Assembly: GCA_019454045.1 (NCBI GenBank)
Contig: SKCR01015036.1
Location: 1-64,000, forward strand
Length of the DNA stretch: 64,000 bases
Reading direction: 5' to 3'
Source of the DNA: Zanthoxylum bungeanum
Lineage: Eukaryota; Streptophyta; Magnoliopsida; Sapindales; Rutaceae
Below, in pieces: positions 11,871 through 23,142 of this stretch; position 1 is the first letter of the stretch; every line of letters starts with the position of its first letter. Position numbers and translations under genes: made by a program. The notes beneath the pieces are model-generated. The model saw only the letters and a program-made list of their open reading frames with translations, had not been told where the DNA came from and did not search any database.

Positions 11871-12512
11871 CAAGACATAAGAAAAGTCAACTTATTAAAT
11901 CATTGATATTGGTTTTCATCACAACCCTAGACAACATATTTAGTTACGACACATATCTAGGACTACTAAAGACAAATAAACTAAACATCATAAAACAAGT
12001 TGAAAACTAAAAAGTAAAAATTACAACAATGAAATAAAATATTAGGGTTATGGGATCTACTTTTATTATTTCAAATCTAGAAATCTCTCTTATTATAATA
12101 CATAAATTTGCATTATATTATCAACCGACCATATAGACGGTATCGTGATTAAGTCAGATTTTAATTAATTCCAACCGACCATAAAGGCGGTATCCAATTA
12201 AGTCAGGTTAAAATTAATTAAATTAAGTCCAACCGACCATAAAGGCGGTATCCAATTAATTCAGGTTTTAAGATAATTTATATATTATAAAATAATGGAG
12301 ATTAATCTAAACTATCATAATAAAAGTTTCACCTTTTACCCCAGTAGAAATAAGTTACCTACTCATGCTTAAAAAAAACACACATAATTTTATTGCTAAA
12401 ATAAAAAGAAAATACACAAAAGCTGAAAATAAACAAACAAGATACTCTCTTCTTAGTATTCTAAGAAATTCCCCAGAAGAAAGTATGAAGAAAATCCTCT
12501 GATTTAAGCTGT

Positions 12513-12520
12513 TATTTATA
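12513..12520 (-). promoter_or_regulatory. LTR TATA box (5' LTR of A)
   Basis: The minus strand reads TATAAATA, directly downstream of a CpG-rich block (12535-12755) with repeated 'gcgtcgcgac' / 'gcatcgcgatgc' words. It is the likely core promoter of element A. Confidence 0.55.
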
Positions 12521-12935
12521 GGCTTCAAATCAGGCGCGCATCACGACACGCCAAGTCTTCTGCATCGCGATGCGCACTACAATAAATGGCAGCTGTCGGC
12601 GGACTGAATTATTGGCTCGGCGTCGCGACGTGTGAAGGCTTGGGCATTGCGACACTGACGTCATGATGACGTAAGTGATGACGTGTGTCGGCAGGTGGCA
12701 TAATTGATGCACGTCGCGACATAGAGAAAGTTACGCATCGCGATGCGTGAACAATAAATTTTGCCTTTTTTCATTTATTTTTTACAGTTTTAGCCCTGAT
12801 TTGATTCCAGTGAGTCCCGAAATCTTATTTATCTATAAAATAACACAAAACACATCAAAATATTCACAAAACTCGAGAAACTATACAAAATATTAATAAA
12901 GGGGCGGTAAATATTGATATATTTTCCGCTTATCA

Positions 12936-13364
12936 CAAGGATTTAAGTTATTCGCCGGAGAGTGGCTTCAACCTACGTCCACGGGAAAAATATGTGTATT
13001 TTATTACTTGCTCGGGGTCAATTCTGACCCGAGTTATAAGTGGGGAAATGAACTTACATAGTATTTAAAAATCCTCGAGTCTTACCCTAGCCTGTTAAAA
13101 TTCTCTAAAGTGATCGGATGCTGGCCCGATTTCTCACACTATCACTAGATTTTTGGCTCTTGACTTCTCTCCAAGTGTTTAGATGTAAAATTTTCTCTCT
13201 TTGAATCAGAGATTTCAAACCCTTTATATAGGCTTCCAAATATGCTATTTCATTGTCCATGACGTCAGCTCAAGTCACTCTATCATCATTACAGTAACAA
13301 CTCTCATCAACTACCCACAATTCATCCAATCAAATTAGCCATTTTTCATGTCACTGCACCAACC
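12936..13364. other. Non-coding left flank of locus C
   Basis: I see no gene. A 'tttatatagg' TATA-like word at about 13219 follows a CT-rich tract. It lies between the end of element A and the direct repeat starting near 13365, and may be the unmatched outer part of that LTR-like repeat. Confidence 0.35.
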
Positions 13365-13880
13365 TATGGCGGCCTCTAGCGGTCTATGGTGGCTCTACTT
13401 TACCAATTTTTTGTCTTATTGCGGCTGGCAAGGGCTACTTTTGCAGTGAACCACTACTTTTCCACAGTCATCATTAGTCTTCTAGAAGTGTATCTTCTCA
13501 CTTTATGGCATATATCACTTGACTCAAGCGCAGATTGGCCTGTGATCGCATCTTCGTTGCTCGGGTCTGCATACTAAAGTGGATGATAATGGTCAAAACT
13601 CACTCTGGCCTCTTCAACCAGGTCGGGTTGCTGAACGTGGATCCCCTCAGGTTGGTTTCCATAAATACTCAAATGAATCCAAATTTAGCACTTCTTATTT
13701 AGGTCGGGTCGGCTTACCGACCTGCTTCATCGACACACTCAGCCCATTTATAAACCCTTTCGTATTGTGGGATTGGGTCATTCTATCAAATTTCGTATGT
13801 CTCTTTGAGCCCTTAGGCCCATATTATGTATTTTTAGGCCAAGTACAATACCTATCCTACCCTTCTTTGGTATGCTGACC
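13365..13880 (+). repeat. Locus C long direct repeat, left copy (LTR-like)
   Basis: About 515 bp matches 58800-59285 in the same orientation with many substitutions. Shared words include 'gattggcctgtgatc', 'cttcaaccaggtcgggttgc', 'aaatactcaaatgaat' and 'tgagcccttaggc'. The pair brackets the decayed gene at 14918 and the 129-bp array, so the two are most simply old LTRs of one element. No matching target-site duplication was found. Confidence 0.7.
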
Positions 13881-14917
13881 CAAGGAACGAAAATGGTGAG
13901 TTGATGCCAAGAACTTCATAAAAGATGGTGGTGTAGACCGACCCAATGTGCACAGATTCTGGCTTCTTGTAAATGCTCCCCAAAGCTACACTCCTCAGGT
14001 CAGGTTGCTACACATATTGCCAAAGATTCCCTTTTTTGAAGAGTGGCCTTTCCTCTACCGCCTTTTAGAAGATACCTCTAAAACACCTCTAGAGATAAAT
14101 AAAAAAGGAAAGACGGCTTCCTTAAATGCCATCAAATCCATCAAGTGTTCTTTTTACTTCATCTCCCCATCGTTCCAAGTCGCATGTATCCAGCATCTAC
14201 GCGACAAAATCTAAATAGCTAGGATCAACCGAGCAGGTGACCTTTATTTAAGCATTTGATTTGAAATCAACGATTGTGATTGAACCAACACGTGTCACTA
14301 ATCCATATTCTCCATTTCTATCCAACGTCCCAGATTAACCTAAGCAGCGTATTTAAAGACCATTTTTATTCAGTCCTCAACTTTATAATTTCATATTCTT
14401 CTCAAGCGGCTCTCGAATTCCGTACAACCACTGTAGCTTTCGAGCTCCTCCAACAACTCCAAGCATTCTCTCCTCATCACCAACCTCTAATACTGCAAGT
14501 AAGTACTTCTATGATCCATCTCTTTACATCGTTCACGATGGGCATATTCAATACTCAGGTTGATATGCAATGAAGATAATGAACTTTTATTTCATATAAT
14601 AATATTTTCAGGATTTTTCTTTCTATGTACATGTATTTTCGGATCATGATGTAGAAATATGGCGTGTGTTTTTGGGTTCGTGTTAGGATGTGAAAAGCAT
14701 GTGTTTTTGGGTTTTTTAGTGTGTTTGCCCTTGTAAGGTTTACAAATTTACTGTTTTGCCACTGTTATGGTGCTTAGAGTTTCTTAAGATTAGTCGTTTT
14801 GTAGGGATAACATAAAGAATCCTAAATATTAAGCTTCTATTAACAATAGAAGTATACTTAAAATAAACTCAAGTTACCTTGAACTAACATTCCCCCTCGA
14901 GTCGCTCATTGACATGA
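13881..14917 (+). other. Locus C leader region
   Basis: No gene is present. A TATA-like 'gtatttaaag' at about 14349 is followed by a CT-rich leader and a good donor-like site (ctgcaaGTAAGTAC at about 14493) before the ATG at 14918. It looks like a promoter plus 5' UTR intron for the gene downstream. This is an inference from composition. Confidence 0.4.
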
Positions 14918-17064
14918 ATGGCAGACTCTGAGTCTTCCTCCCCAACTCCCCTCAATGTCCATCCTCCACTCACACCTGCCCCACATCAGACCGAGCCCAT
15001 CAACTTGGAGGAAAGTGATTACAACACATCCCCAATTCATCTTCCTGGATATAGACAGAGCTTCCTCCATCATCCCAACAGATCTAGAACATCCAAGGGA
15101 GAGATTCAACATTCCCGAGCAGATTATTTTGGAGGTGCCAGAGGAATGTGATCGAGCCAGCAGACCACAAGGCGATCAGGTGGCTCTATGCGTAACTTTC
15201 TTCGACTGTGTCCTTTGTCTTCCCATGCAATGGTACTTCGCCAAGATGTTGGCAGTAATGAATATAGCCCCGTGCAAGCTGAATCTGAACAGATGAAGAT
15301 TACTGATCGGACTTGACGTGATTTAGAGTCGAGCCGATATGGGTGAGCCATTGGTCCAAGAAATAAAGAGGCTTTATCGTATGAATGCCAATCCCAATGA
15401 TCATAAGGGTTGTTATTACTTATCCCAATACACTAGAGGCAAGCCTTTGATCACCAATCTCATGGCCACTAACAAAATCTTCAAGGACAAATGGTTCTGG
15501 GCTTTGGGAGCATGGGGCATAATCCAGACCATCTCGGGTGAGGAAATCACAGTCCCTACTATCTTCCGAACTGGAGGTAACTACTTGTCCTCCCTTCCTT
15601 TAATGCTTCATTTCCTTAGATTTTTACTAATCCAAATTTACCCTTTGTTGCATGCTGAGGGGATCCTCTAAAGGTTCGTAATGAAGTCAAGGGTAGAGTG
15701 ACGACTGTATCTCAGTTCACCAACCATTACAAAGATCTCCTCAGCCCTTCGAATTTTACCGATACGGGACTGATCCTGAGCACTCCACCACCACCTTCAA
15801 GGCAAACTTGTAGATACTAACTGAATGATCCATATTTTCATTTGATTTGCTGTTTACTATCGTGTTTCTTACTTTATTGTTTTCTGACCAGCTTGTTTAT
15901 CTTTTTCAACATCTAACACTTGTACTTTTACAGACATGTCTGGGGAGAGGCCAACTCCCTTCAAAGTAGCGTGAGATGCCATGCGCAAGCCTATGAGTGG
16001 GTCAAGTAGCACCTGCGTCGGAGTCACCACCCGATCCCAGCGGTAGAAAAAAAAAGGGATTGATGCACTCCACAAATCTTACTTTTCAAATTGCCCACAC
16101 ACCCCCATCGAGTCAAACACAAACTCCGCCAGTCCAAACATCCCAAACTCCAACACCAGCACCTCAACCCTCCAAAAGGCCAAAGTCGGCAAAAGAAAAT
16201 CTACAGCTACCTCGGCTACAAAGAATAGGTCAACATATACTTTAGGGGTGGAGGATTTCCCTGATGACGCGAGGGAAAGTGTGGCTCATCTCCTCCCAAC
16301 CATCAAACATCTAATCCATAGCGTGGATATCAATAGGGTCGTGGCCTCGAGACTATCTCTCGTGATGAGCTCTTCCAGAAAGTGGGCCGCCTACAAGCCA
16401 AGGTAATTCATGACTTAGTTTCTTCTTTAGTTATTTACTTATAGTTATTATTTATTGATAAACTGACATGACCTCTTGATGTGGAACTAATATACCTCAT
16501 AGCCACAAACATGGATGTGCTCTCAAACACCATTACCGAAGGTGGTCAGGCCCAAAGACTTCAAAGTCGACTAGCTGAGAGGGAGAATGAGATTACCAAA
16601 AAGCTGAACGAAGCTAAGGCTGAGATGGATTCCCTCCTCCGCGTAATCAAAGTTATAAAAAATGATAGGGATGAAGCTTGGGCTAAAGCTGCTTTAAAAA
16701 CTCAAGAGTTTAAACTGCAGCGGGCCAGGGCTGTTACAATTGAGAGAAAACTCGAGGGAAATGAGGCTGAACTCATTCAGGAAAAAATGAGCTAAGCCAG
16801 ACAATAGGAGAAATAGACAAAACCCAGGGTGAACTTATCAACACTTGGAGTGAGCTGAATAGTCTACAGGGTTGACCTAATTAAGTGCCTTGAAAGCTCC
16901 CAGATTTATGTGAAGGTTGAGGGGCTGGATGAATCCATCGAGCTGATTGGGATGGTCTACCATGACCTGGATTTGAGCATCCTTCATAAGGTCCTAAAAT
17001 TTGTCAGTGGAAAAGGACACAGGAAGAGGCTTTTGGCACAACTCAAGAAAAAACTAAAGAATAC
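14918..17064 (+). pseudogene. Decayed 'putative gypsy-type transposon' gene with coiled coil, split by element B
   Basis: The start MADSESSSPTPLN leads into an acidic/proline-rich N-terminus. After a frameshift comes a conserved block (RFNIPEQIILEVPEE, then TFFDCVLCLPMQWYFAKML, NIAPCKLNLNR) and, in another frame, 'KGCYYLSQYTRGKPLITNLMATNKIFKDKWFWA'-like sequence (15339-15540). These resemble the plant 'putative gypsy type transposon' domain (PF04195). Downstream comes a proline/serine/threonine-rich linker (15997-16245) and a charged heptad-like coiled coil (16481-16795: RLAERENEITKKLNEAKAEMD). The last piece, 16910-17064, is cut by element B and resumes at 56907. Many stops and frameshifts are present. 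The domain name is from memory and unverified. Confidence 0.65.
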
Positions 17065-17499
17065 TGATGAGCGGAAAATATATCAATATTTACCGCCCCT
17101 TTTACTTAATATTTTGTATAGTTTCTCGAGTTTTATGAACATTTTGATGTGATTTAGTTTATTTTGCAGATAAAATAAAATCGAGACATAATAGAATCAA
17201 TCAGGACGAAATGTGGAACAAATAAGGGCAAAAATTGGACTTGATATTTTTATTTTGGAGATTGGAAACTTGAAATGGCGTTCTAACGAAGTACAAGTTC
17301 ATAAATTTCAACTTTGCGCAATTATCATATTTTGGACATAACTTCTTACTCCGATATCAGATTGAGGTGATTCAAATTCCAGATTAAAGAAGACTCAAAG
17401 ATCTACAACATTGATGTTTGTAATAATTTCAAAATTCTGAAGTTTCCATGACCAAAATTGATAAAAACATTCGGAAGTGTGTTATGTCCTACAGTGTGT

Positions 17500-17748
17500 A
17501 TGTTTCGTAGACTTGGTTAGATTATTGCACAAATCCATTGATTATAAGTGGCATAAGTAAGGGACCATTCTGAACCCAACGGTTTGAGGTATTCCCTTGC
17601 GAGGGGTGAGTGCAGCCTTAAATCATTTCCCAGTTCACACTGGGTGGCGACTCTATTTTATTTCTCCGGTTTAGTCCCCCGCGGGCTACTCCGTACTCCC
17701 GACCGGGCCACGAGCCTGGAACAACATCGCCGATTTCTGTGTCCTACA
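17500..17748 (+). repeat. Fragment of D-family LTR inside B's 5' LTR
   Basis: From 'tatgtttcgtagacttgg' to 'tctgtgtcctaca' it matches the end of the D LTR (31436-31686), including 'cttgcgaggggtgagtgcagcc' and 'gcgggctactccgtactcc'-like words. It ends against 'gtgtgttatgtg' exactly as D does in the 3' LTR (31687). The left side carries a short duplicated 'tcctacagtgtg'. Confidence 0.8.
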
Positions 17749-17920
17749 GTGTGTTATGTGTAATTATTAAAGTCATTTTCCAAACAAAATAATAATAATA
17801 AAATAAAAAATGAAAATTGTCAAACTTCCACCAAACATGCTTGCATGTTTTGTGGAGGATTTGGTGCCATGTTTGGTGGAGCAATTAGTGGAGAAATTGG
17901 TGGAAGCCTTTATATTTGCC

Positions 17921-17929
17921 TATAAATAT
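17921..17929 (+). promoter_or_regulatory. LTR TATA box (element B)
   Basis: TATAAATAT lies about 60 bp downstream of repeated 'ttggtggag' words and a hairpin (17827-17861). The same box is in the 3' LTR near 31860. It is the probable core promoter of B. Confidence 0.55.
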
Positions 17930-18180
17930 CAAGCTAAACTTTGTAAATTTTTCATGCTTTCTTTGGAGCAATTTCTCCATGAAAACCTAAAGGAAAGTGT
18001 CTTGTATATTTATTTAAGTTTTCTTATATTTTCTTTTTTATTTAATTAATAAAATTTTGTGTGTTTTCATTTAGATCATGAGCATGTAATCTCATTCCGC
18101 TGGGGTGACAAGGTAATACTTTTAATATAATAAATTAAATTAATCTCCCTTATTTTAATTAAAATTTTGATAAATTAGTT

Positions 18181-18307
18181 ACCGCCTATATGGTCGGTTT
18201 TACATTCCAGACATAGTTTCCACCTATATGGTCGGTTTAGGTAATAACCTTGTTACCGCCTATATGGTCGGTTGAGAAAAATGAAATTTCTGTCTTTATG
18301 GTCTGGT
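18181..18307 (+). repeat. Four short LTR motif repeats (accgcctatatggtcggtt)
   Basis: Copies lie at 18181, about 18220, 18255 and about 18289, with spacing of roughly 35 bp. There are five in the 3' LTR (32117-32290). Element A carries the same motif three times (1631-1757 and 12123-12250). They lie downstream of the TATA box, so they would be transcribed. Confidence 0.8.
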
Positions 18308-19214
18308 TAAATATAATTAATTAATCGGTAAACATTGATAATAAGAGAGATTTCTAATTTTGAAATATTAAAAGTGGATCTTTTAACCCCCCAACATTTT
18401 CTTTCATTATTATAATTTTACTTTTATTTATTTTCAAGTTTTTTTTTTGATGTTTTTTTAATTAAGTTTTTAGTAATCCTAGGTATGTGTCGTAGCTAAA
18501 TACATAATCTAGTGGTGTGATGAATTCCATTATCGCTGGTTTATAAAGTTGGTTATTTATGTCTTGGGTAATATAAAGGTTTATTTATTGAGTCTTAAGC
18601 TTAATGCTTCTTGTTAACTGGTCATTAATAAGATTGATCTGGTAAACTTAAAATTAACTTGACGAAGGAATTTTAGGTTTCAGCCTTAGATTTAATAGCT
18701 CACGATCTCACCTCGGGGCATGGTGACCCTTAGGTAGATTTCCTTACATTATAGACATATACATGTCGGGCGAAGGTAGCCACAATTGGAATTTATTCGT
18801 AATGAATTCAAATAACTTGGTTAACATAGACATGTGATTAATTGGGTTATTTGGGTGTTTGCATCTAACCATCGACAGAGGCTTTTGCATATTTTCGTGT
18901 TCCAGGTTAATAAACCGATATATTGCACAAACATGAGATAACCATTTCATCTTTAAAAGATATTGGAAGGATTCACAACCCTAGATAGTTTTATAATAAT
19001 GAATTTTCCTTTAATTTACTTTCGCACTGTTTTATTTACTTGTTTTAGCAAAAATCACCATCCAATCAACAAACCAATCTAGTAGGTACTTGTAAACATT
19101 TAACTTCATAAATTGAAAGCTAAGGTATTAAGTCCTCGTGGGATCGATATATTTTATACTACTTGAATGATATGTTCGCTTGCGTTACGTGAGTGATTTC
19201 ACCAATCAAGTTTT

Positions 19215-19233
19215 TGGCGCCGTTGTTAGTGAC
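19215..19233 (+). other. Element B primer-binding site, tRNA-Asp type
   Basis: TGGCGCCGTTGTTAGTGAC lies six bases after the LTR end. It differs at two or three positions from the element A site and is complementary to the tRNA-Asp 3' end. Confidence 0.8.
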
Positions 19234-19339
19234 TTATTTATCTTTTACTATTAATTTTGGGGTTAGATACCTTTACTTGTGTCTAATTTATTTTTACTTA
19301 TTATTTCTGTTTTCTTGTGTTTCAGGTTCTCAGACACTA

Positions 19340-20897
19340 TATAAGAAGAACCAGAAGCTTTGAAATATGTCCGCTTGACCCAGAAATTGAAAGAACAATC
19401 AGACAGTTGAGAAGGGAAATGTGAGAAGGCCAAGAAACACTAATCAACATGGAACCTGAACCTTTGGAGGTTATACCACCAATTGCCATTCGAGACAGAA
19501 CTTTTTCGGTGGTTGACGACTTCATTTCATGTATTGTACTTCCTCCCTTACCAGTAAATGTGTTTGACATCAAAACATGCATCCAGATGATACAGTAGTC
19601 AGTTCAGTTTGGGGGGAATACAACTGAAGATCCTATTGCCCATATCAGTAACTTCCTGGAAGTTTACGGCACTTTCAATTACAATCAAGCGGTTGAAGAA
19701 GCAATGAGACTGCGTGTTTTTCCATATTCCTTGAAAGATATAGCTAAGGCTTGGCTACATTCACTACCAGCAGGTTCCATCACAACTTGGAACACTCTAG
19801 CCACCAAATTCCTTGGAAAGTACTTTCCACCAGCCAGAACTGCAAAGCTGAGGAATGACATCACATCATTTGTGCAACATGACTCAGAATCCCTCTGCGA
19901 AGCTTGGGAAAGATACAAGGAATTGCTCCGGAAATGTCCCCACCATGAGATTGTAAAGTGGCTACAAGTCCAAACCTTCTACAATGGACTTTCTAGACTG
20001 ATGAGAACCATAATTGATGCTGCAGTTGGAGGAGCTTTAATGGCAAAATGAGAAGATCAGGCCTGGGACCTAATTGAAGAAATGGCCAAAAACAATTCTT
20101 TATGGACAACATAAAGGAGCATGATCCAAAAAATCGCATGAATTTATGAAGTTGGAGCCAACACAGCAATGAATGCCAAGCTGGATCAGATATGCAAATT
20201 CAAAGAAACCCTTAGCATGCAAGGTAATGCTGGATCCACAAATTCACCATATGAAGGAGCACCAGAGACAAACCAACATGATGAGACGGTGAATTATGTC
20301 AACAATTTCAACAGACATGGAAACAATTCATATTCCAACCCCTACAACCCAGGGTGGAGGAACCATCCCAATTTCGCATGGAGCAACAATTCAGGGAAAA
20401 TGAACAATCCACCACCAGGATTCCAACAGCAAAACAAAGGCCAGAAGTATGAAAAAAAACCAGGAATAACATAAGTGTTGGCTCACTTGAAAAAGCTAGA
20501 AGCAAATTACGACTCTCAAGCAGCATCATATGATGTTATGTTTTAATCATAATCAGCATTGATTCAAAGCCAAACAGCATCTTTGAAAACTCTGGAGAAT
20601 CAAATGGGATAACTGGCCAATGCTCAGAGTTACAGACCGCAAGGTAACCTTCCTAGCAACACAGAACCAAATCCAAGGAACCGAGGGAATGAGCAATGTC
20701 AAGCCATTACTTTGAAAAGCAGTACTGAAATCAACAAAGATGTTGGAGTCAAGGTATCCACTGAGGAAGTTCCAAGAGAAAGTAGTGAAACAGAACCACA
20801 GATGGAGGAAAAAGAAGCAAAAGCAAATGATCAAGAAAAATTCACTCCACCTCCACCTTTTCCACGGCGTCTCCAGAAAAGTAAACTAGACAAGTAG
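19340..20897 (+). pseudogene. Element B gag, nonsense-interrupted
   Basis: The Gag core at 19704-20051 reads LRVFPYSLKDIAKAWLHSLP, KYFPPARTAKLRNDITSF, LCEAWERYKELLRKCPHHEI and WLQVQTFYNGLSRLMRTIIDAAVGG, matching the Athila Gag of element A. Later segments (20169-20474 and 20712-20897) and the protease share a single frame, so damage is by point stops (for example 20049, 20472 and 20895) and not frameshifts. This is gentler decay than in element A's gag. Confidence 0.88.
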
Positions 20898-20909
20898 TTT
20901 GCTCGATTC

Positions 20910-21555
20910 TTGGAGATCTTCAAAAATATGCATATCAATATTCCATTTGTAGAAGCTTTGGAACAAATGCCCAGCTATGTCAAATTTATGAAAGACATTC
21001 TGTCACGAAAGAGAAGATTGGGAGATTACGAGACAGTAGCATTGACAGAAGAATGCAGTGCCATCATTCAGAGAAAGCTTCCCCCAAAGTTGAAAGATCC
21101 TGAAAGTTTAACCATCCCTTGCACCATAGGCGAACATTACTTCGGTAAGGCTTTGTGTGATTTAGGTGCCAGCATGAACTTGATGCCTTTGTCTATTTAC
21201 AGGAAACTGCAGATCGGAGAAGCAATGCCCACCTCAGTTACTCTGCAGCTTACTAACAGATCGCTCACATTTCCGAGAGGTGTAGTAGAAGATGTATTGG
21301 TTAAAGTCGATAAATTCATTTTCCCTGCAGATTTCATTATCTTTGAAATGGAAGAAGACAAAGATGTATCTATCATCCTCGGGAGACCATTCTTGGCTAC
21401 AGGTCGAACTGTTATTGATGTATAAAAATGAGAACTAACCATGAAAGTGCAGGACCAAGAAGTTACATTCAATATTTTCAAAGCCATGAAATTCTCGAAT
21501 GATGAAAAGGAGGAGGAATGTTTCAGAATTGATGTTTTAGATAGTATCATCCAGG
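20910..21555 (+). pseudogene. Element B aspartic protease, truncated after the fold
   Basis: MEIFKNMHINIPFVEALEQMP precedes CDLGASMNLMPLSIY (catalytic Asp) and SIILGRPFLATGRTVIDV. A stop lies at 21423, and the frame resumes to 'FRIDVLDSIIQDT' at about 21555. There the sequence switches to a D-family LTR. In element A the same position continues towards pol, so RT, RNase H and integrase have been deleted from B. Confidence 0.85.
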
Positions 21556-22674
21556 ATACTGTACTGCCCCATTTTAACCATCTAAAACTGCACCAAAAAA
21601 ACTGTATAAAACCCCTCTTAAAAGCACCTAAAAAACGCACCCCCTAGCCTCCAAAAACCACCAAAACAATCCCTTAAGCAACCAAAAATAGTAGCCTAAA
21701 CACAACATCAAAACAGCAGTGAAACGGAGTAAAAATAGCAGCCCGAACAGCAAAACAGCGAGGAAAGACATTGAGTTAGTGAACCAAAAGAGTTGCGGAT
21801 CATTCACCATTCCAACGGACGTGTAACGCCCTTTCTTGAGACGACAAAAGAGGTTAGACCTGAGGGCACCCTTTTATTTATTATCTTTCGTTTATTATGT
21901 TTATTTTAAAAATATTATCGCATGAGAGTCGTTTGAGGCATGATGTGAATTTTGGATGAGCGGAATATGTGTTCCCTTTTGTGGTATATCGGATGGAAAC
22001 CCGGACGTAAATTCTGTAGCCAAATCCGAATGGATGGTAGTGCGGTTTGTACTCGGGATACAACGCCACGTACCACTTGAGAGACACGTATTTCTTCTCA
22101 TCCAAACTTGTGTTTGAGCATGTTATAGTTCTAGGTTATTTATTTATTAGTAAAGCATGATTTAGCTTAGTTTGTTATTTATTTTCGAAGCATGATTACG
22201 TTATTTTTAAGCGTGATGTTTTGTTTAGTTTATGATTATGTTTAAATAGTTATTTGTTTATTTTGGCTTAATGGCTCAATATGCTCATTGTGTGATATTG
22301 CGTATTTGTCGTTTAAAGACTTATTTTCGAGCATGCAAACTTAGATTATGAGTTATTTTGATGAATGCAAATTAGACCTAAGATACCCTTGAGCATATAC
22401 GTTGAGTAGATTCGGTTAGTTTATTGCACAAATCATATCATTACAAGTGGCATAAGTAAGGGACCATTCCGAACCCAACGGTTTGAGGTCTTCCCTTGCG
22501 AGGGGTGAGTGCAGCCTTAAACCTTTGTCCCAGTTCACACTGGGTAGCGACTCCATGTTATTTCTCCAGTCTAGTTCCCCCGCGGGCTATTCCGTACTCC
22601 CAACTAGGCCGCGAGCCTAGAACAGCGTCGCCGATTTCTCCTAGAATAGCGTCGCCGATTTCTGTGTCCTACAG
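21556..22674 (+). repeat. D-family LTR fragment replacing B's RT-integrase
   Basis: It matches the 3' two thirds of the D LTR (25370-26084 and 30960-31686) with more divergence. Shared words include 'aacagcaaaacagcga', 'agttgcgga', 'gacctgagggcacc' and the terminal 'gatttctgtgtcctacag'. Its last 60 bp contain a short internal duplication of 'agcgtcgccgatttct'. It starts exactly where B's protease homology ends and stops where the integrase-LOG spacer homology begins. Confidence 0.8.
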
Positions 22675-22877
22675 ATGGCTTGAGTAAGGAGTCTTTGGAT
22701 GACATATCATTGACTCTTGAGATGCATCACAGTGGATATGTGCATCACGCAATTCACATGTTACATGCACAATTACAAAAAGAAATACAATATTTAAGTC
22801 TCGGGAATCTGACTCTAAAAGACCTTGTTTGCCAATTTATAAGAAAATTGGATGAGAAGCTTGTCTCTGACGCATAG
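22675..22877 (+). other. Remnant of the unrecognised ORF between integrase and LOG (copy B)
   Basis: The 65 codons from MSKESLDDISLTLE to LVCQFIRKLDEKLVSDA match the C-terminal half of the 4668-4997 ORF of element A. The upstream cysteine-rich half is gone with the deletion. Conservation of this half in two copies argues that it was once coding. The function is unknown. Confidence 0.5.
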
Positions 22878-23142
22878 ACGTCATTCAAGCCGTTACTTCT
22901 TGTAAATATTATTATCTCTTTGTATTTATCTAATAATTGTGATTTATTTTGTTATTTTCTTTTATTTTCTCTGACAGATCCAGACTTTTTGACTTTCACG
23001 ATATATTTTACTGTTTAGCTAATAATTGTCATTTGATAGGTACTAGTGCCATTATTACTCACCTTTTTCAGGTTCTATAAATTCAACTCATCATTGCACT
23101 CTTGAAGGCATCCAGACTTGAGAAAAAAATACATTAAAAAAA

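Larger units (their letters stand above)
1305..12935 (-). mobile_element. Element A: Athila-type Ty3/gypsy retrotransposon carrying a LOG-like gene
   Basis: Reading on the minus strand, the order is 5' LTR, primer-binding site, gag, protease, RT-RNase H, integrase, two small unknown ORFs, a LOG-like gene, a long 3' non-coding part and a truncated 3' LTR. The gag and RT sequence style and the tRNA-Asp type primer-binding site fit the Athila lineage. The integrase-LOG junction lies where Athila elements often have an env-like ORF. Stops and frameshifts are present in every module, so the copy is dead. The 3' LTR lacks roughly 560 bp of its distal end, so no target-site duplication can be read. 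It is the same family as the element starting at 17065. Confidence 0.9.
10744..12935 (-). repeat. Element A 5' LTR, with MITE inside
   Basis: On the plus strand it runs from TGATTGG to cttatca. Without the 487-bp insertion it is about 1.7 kb. The copy at 1305-2454 is its truncated partner. It shares its overall plan with the LTR at 17065-19208 (panel of 'ggtcggtt' motifs, TATA, same terminal 150 bp), but its U3 promoter block is different. Confidence 0.85.
17065..19208 (+). repeat. Element B 5' LTR
   Basis: It begins TGATGAGCGG and ends accaatca, six bases before the primer-binding site. It contains a fragment of a D-family LTR (17500-17748), a TATA box (17921), and four copies of the 'accgcctatatggtcggtt' motif. 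The last 250 bp match 56638-56901 nearly word for word. Confidence 0.88.

Noticed and set aside
19215..19233. tRNA-Asp gene fragment
   Set aside because: Only the complement of the tRNA 3' end is present at the LTR edge. It is a primer-binding site with no cloverleaf.
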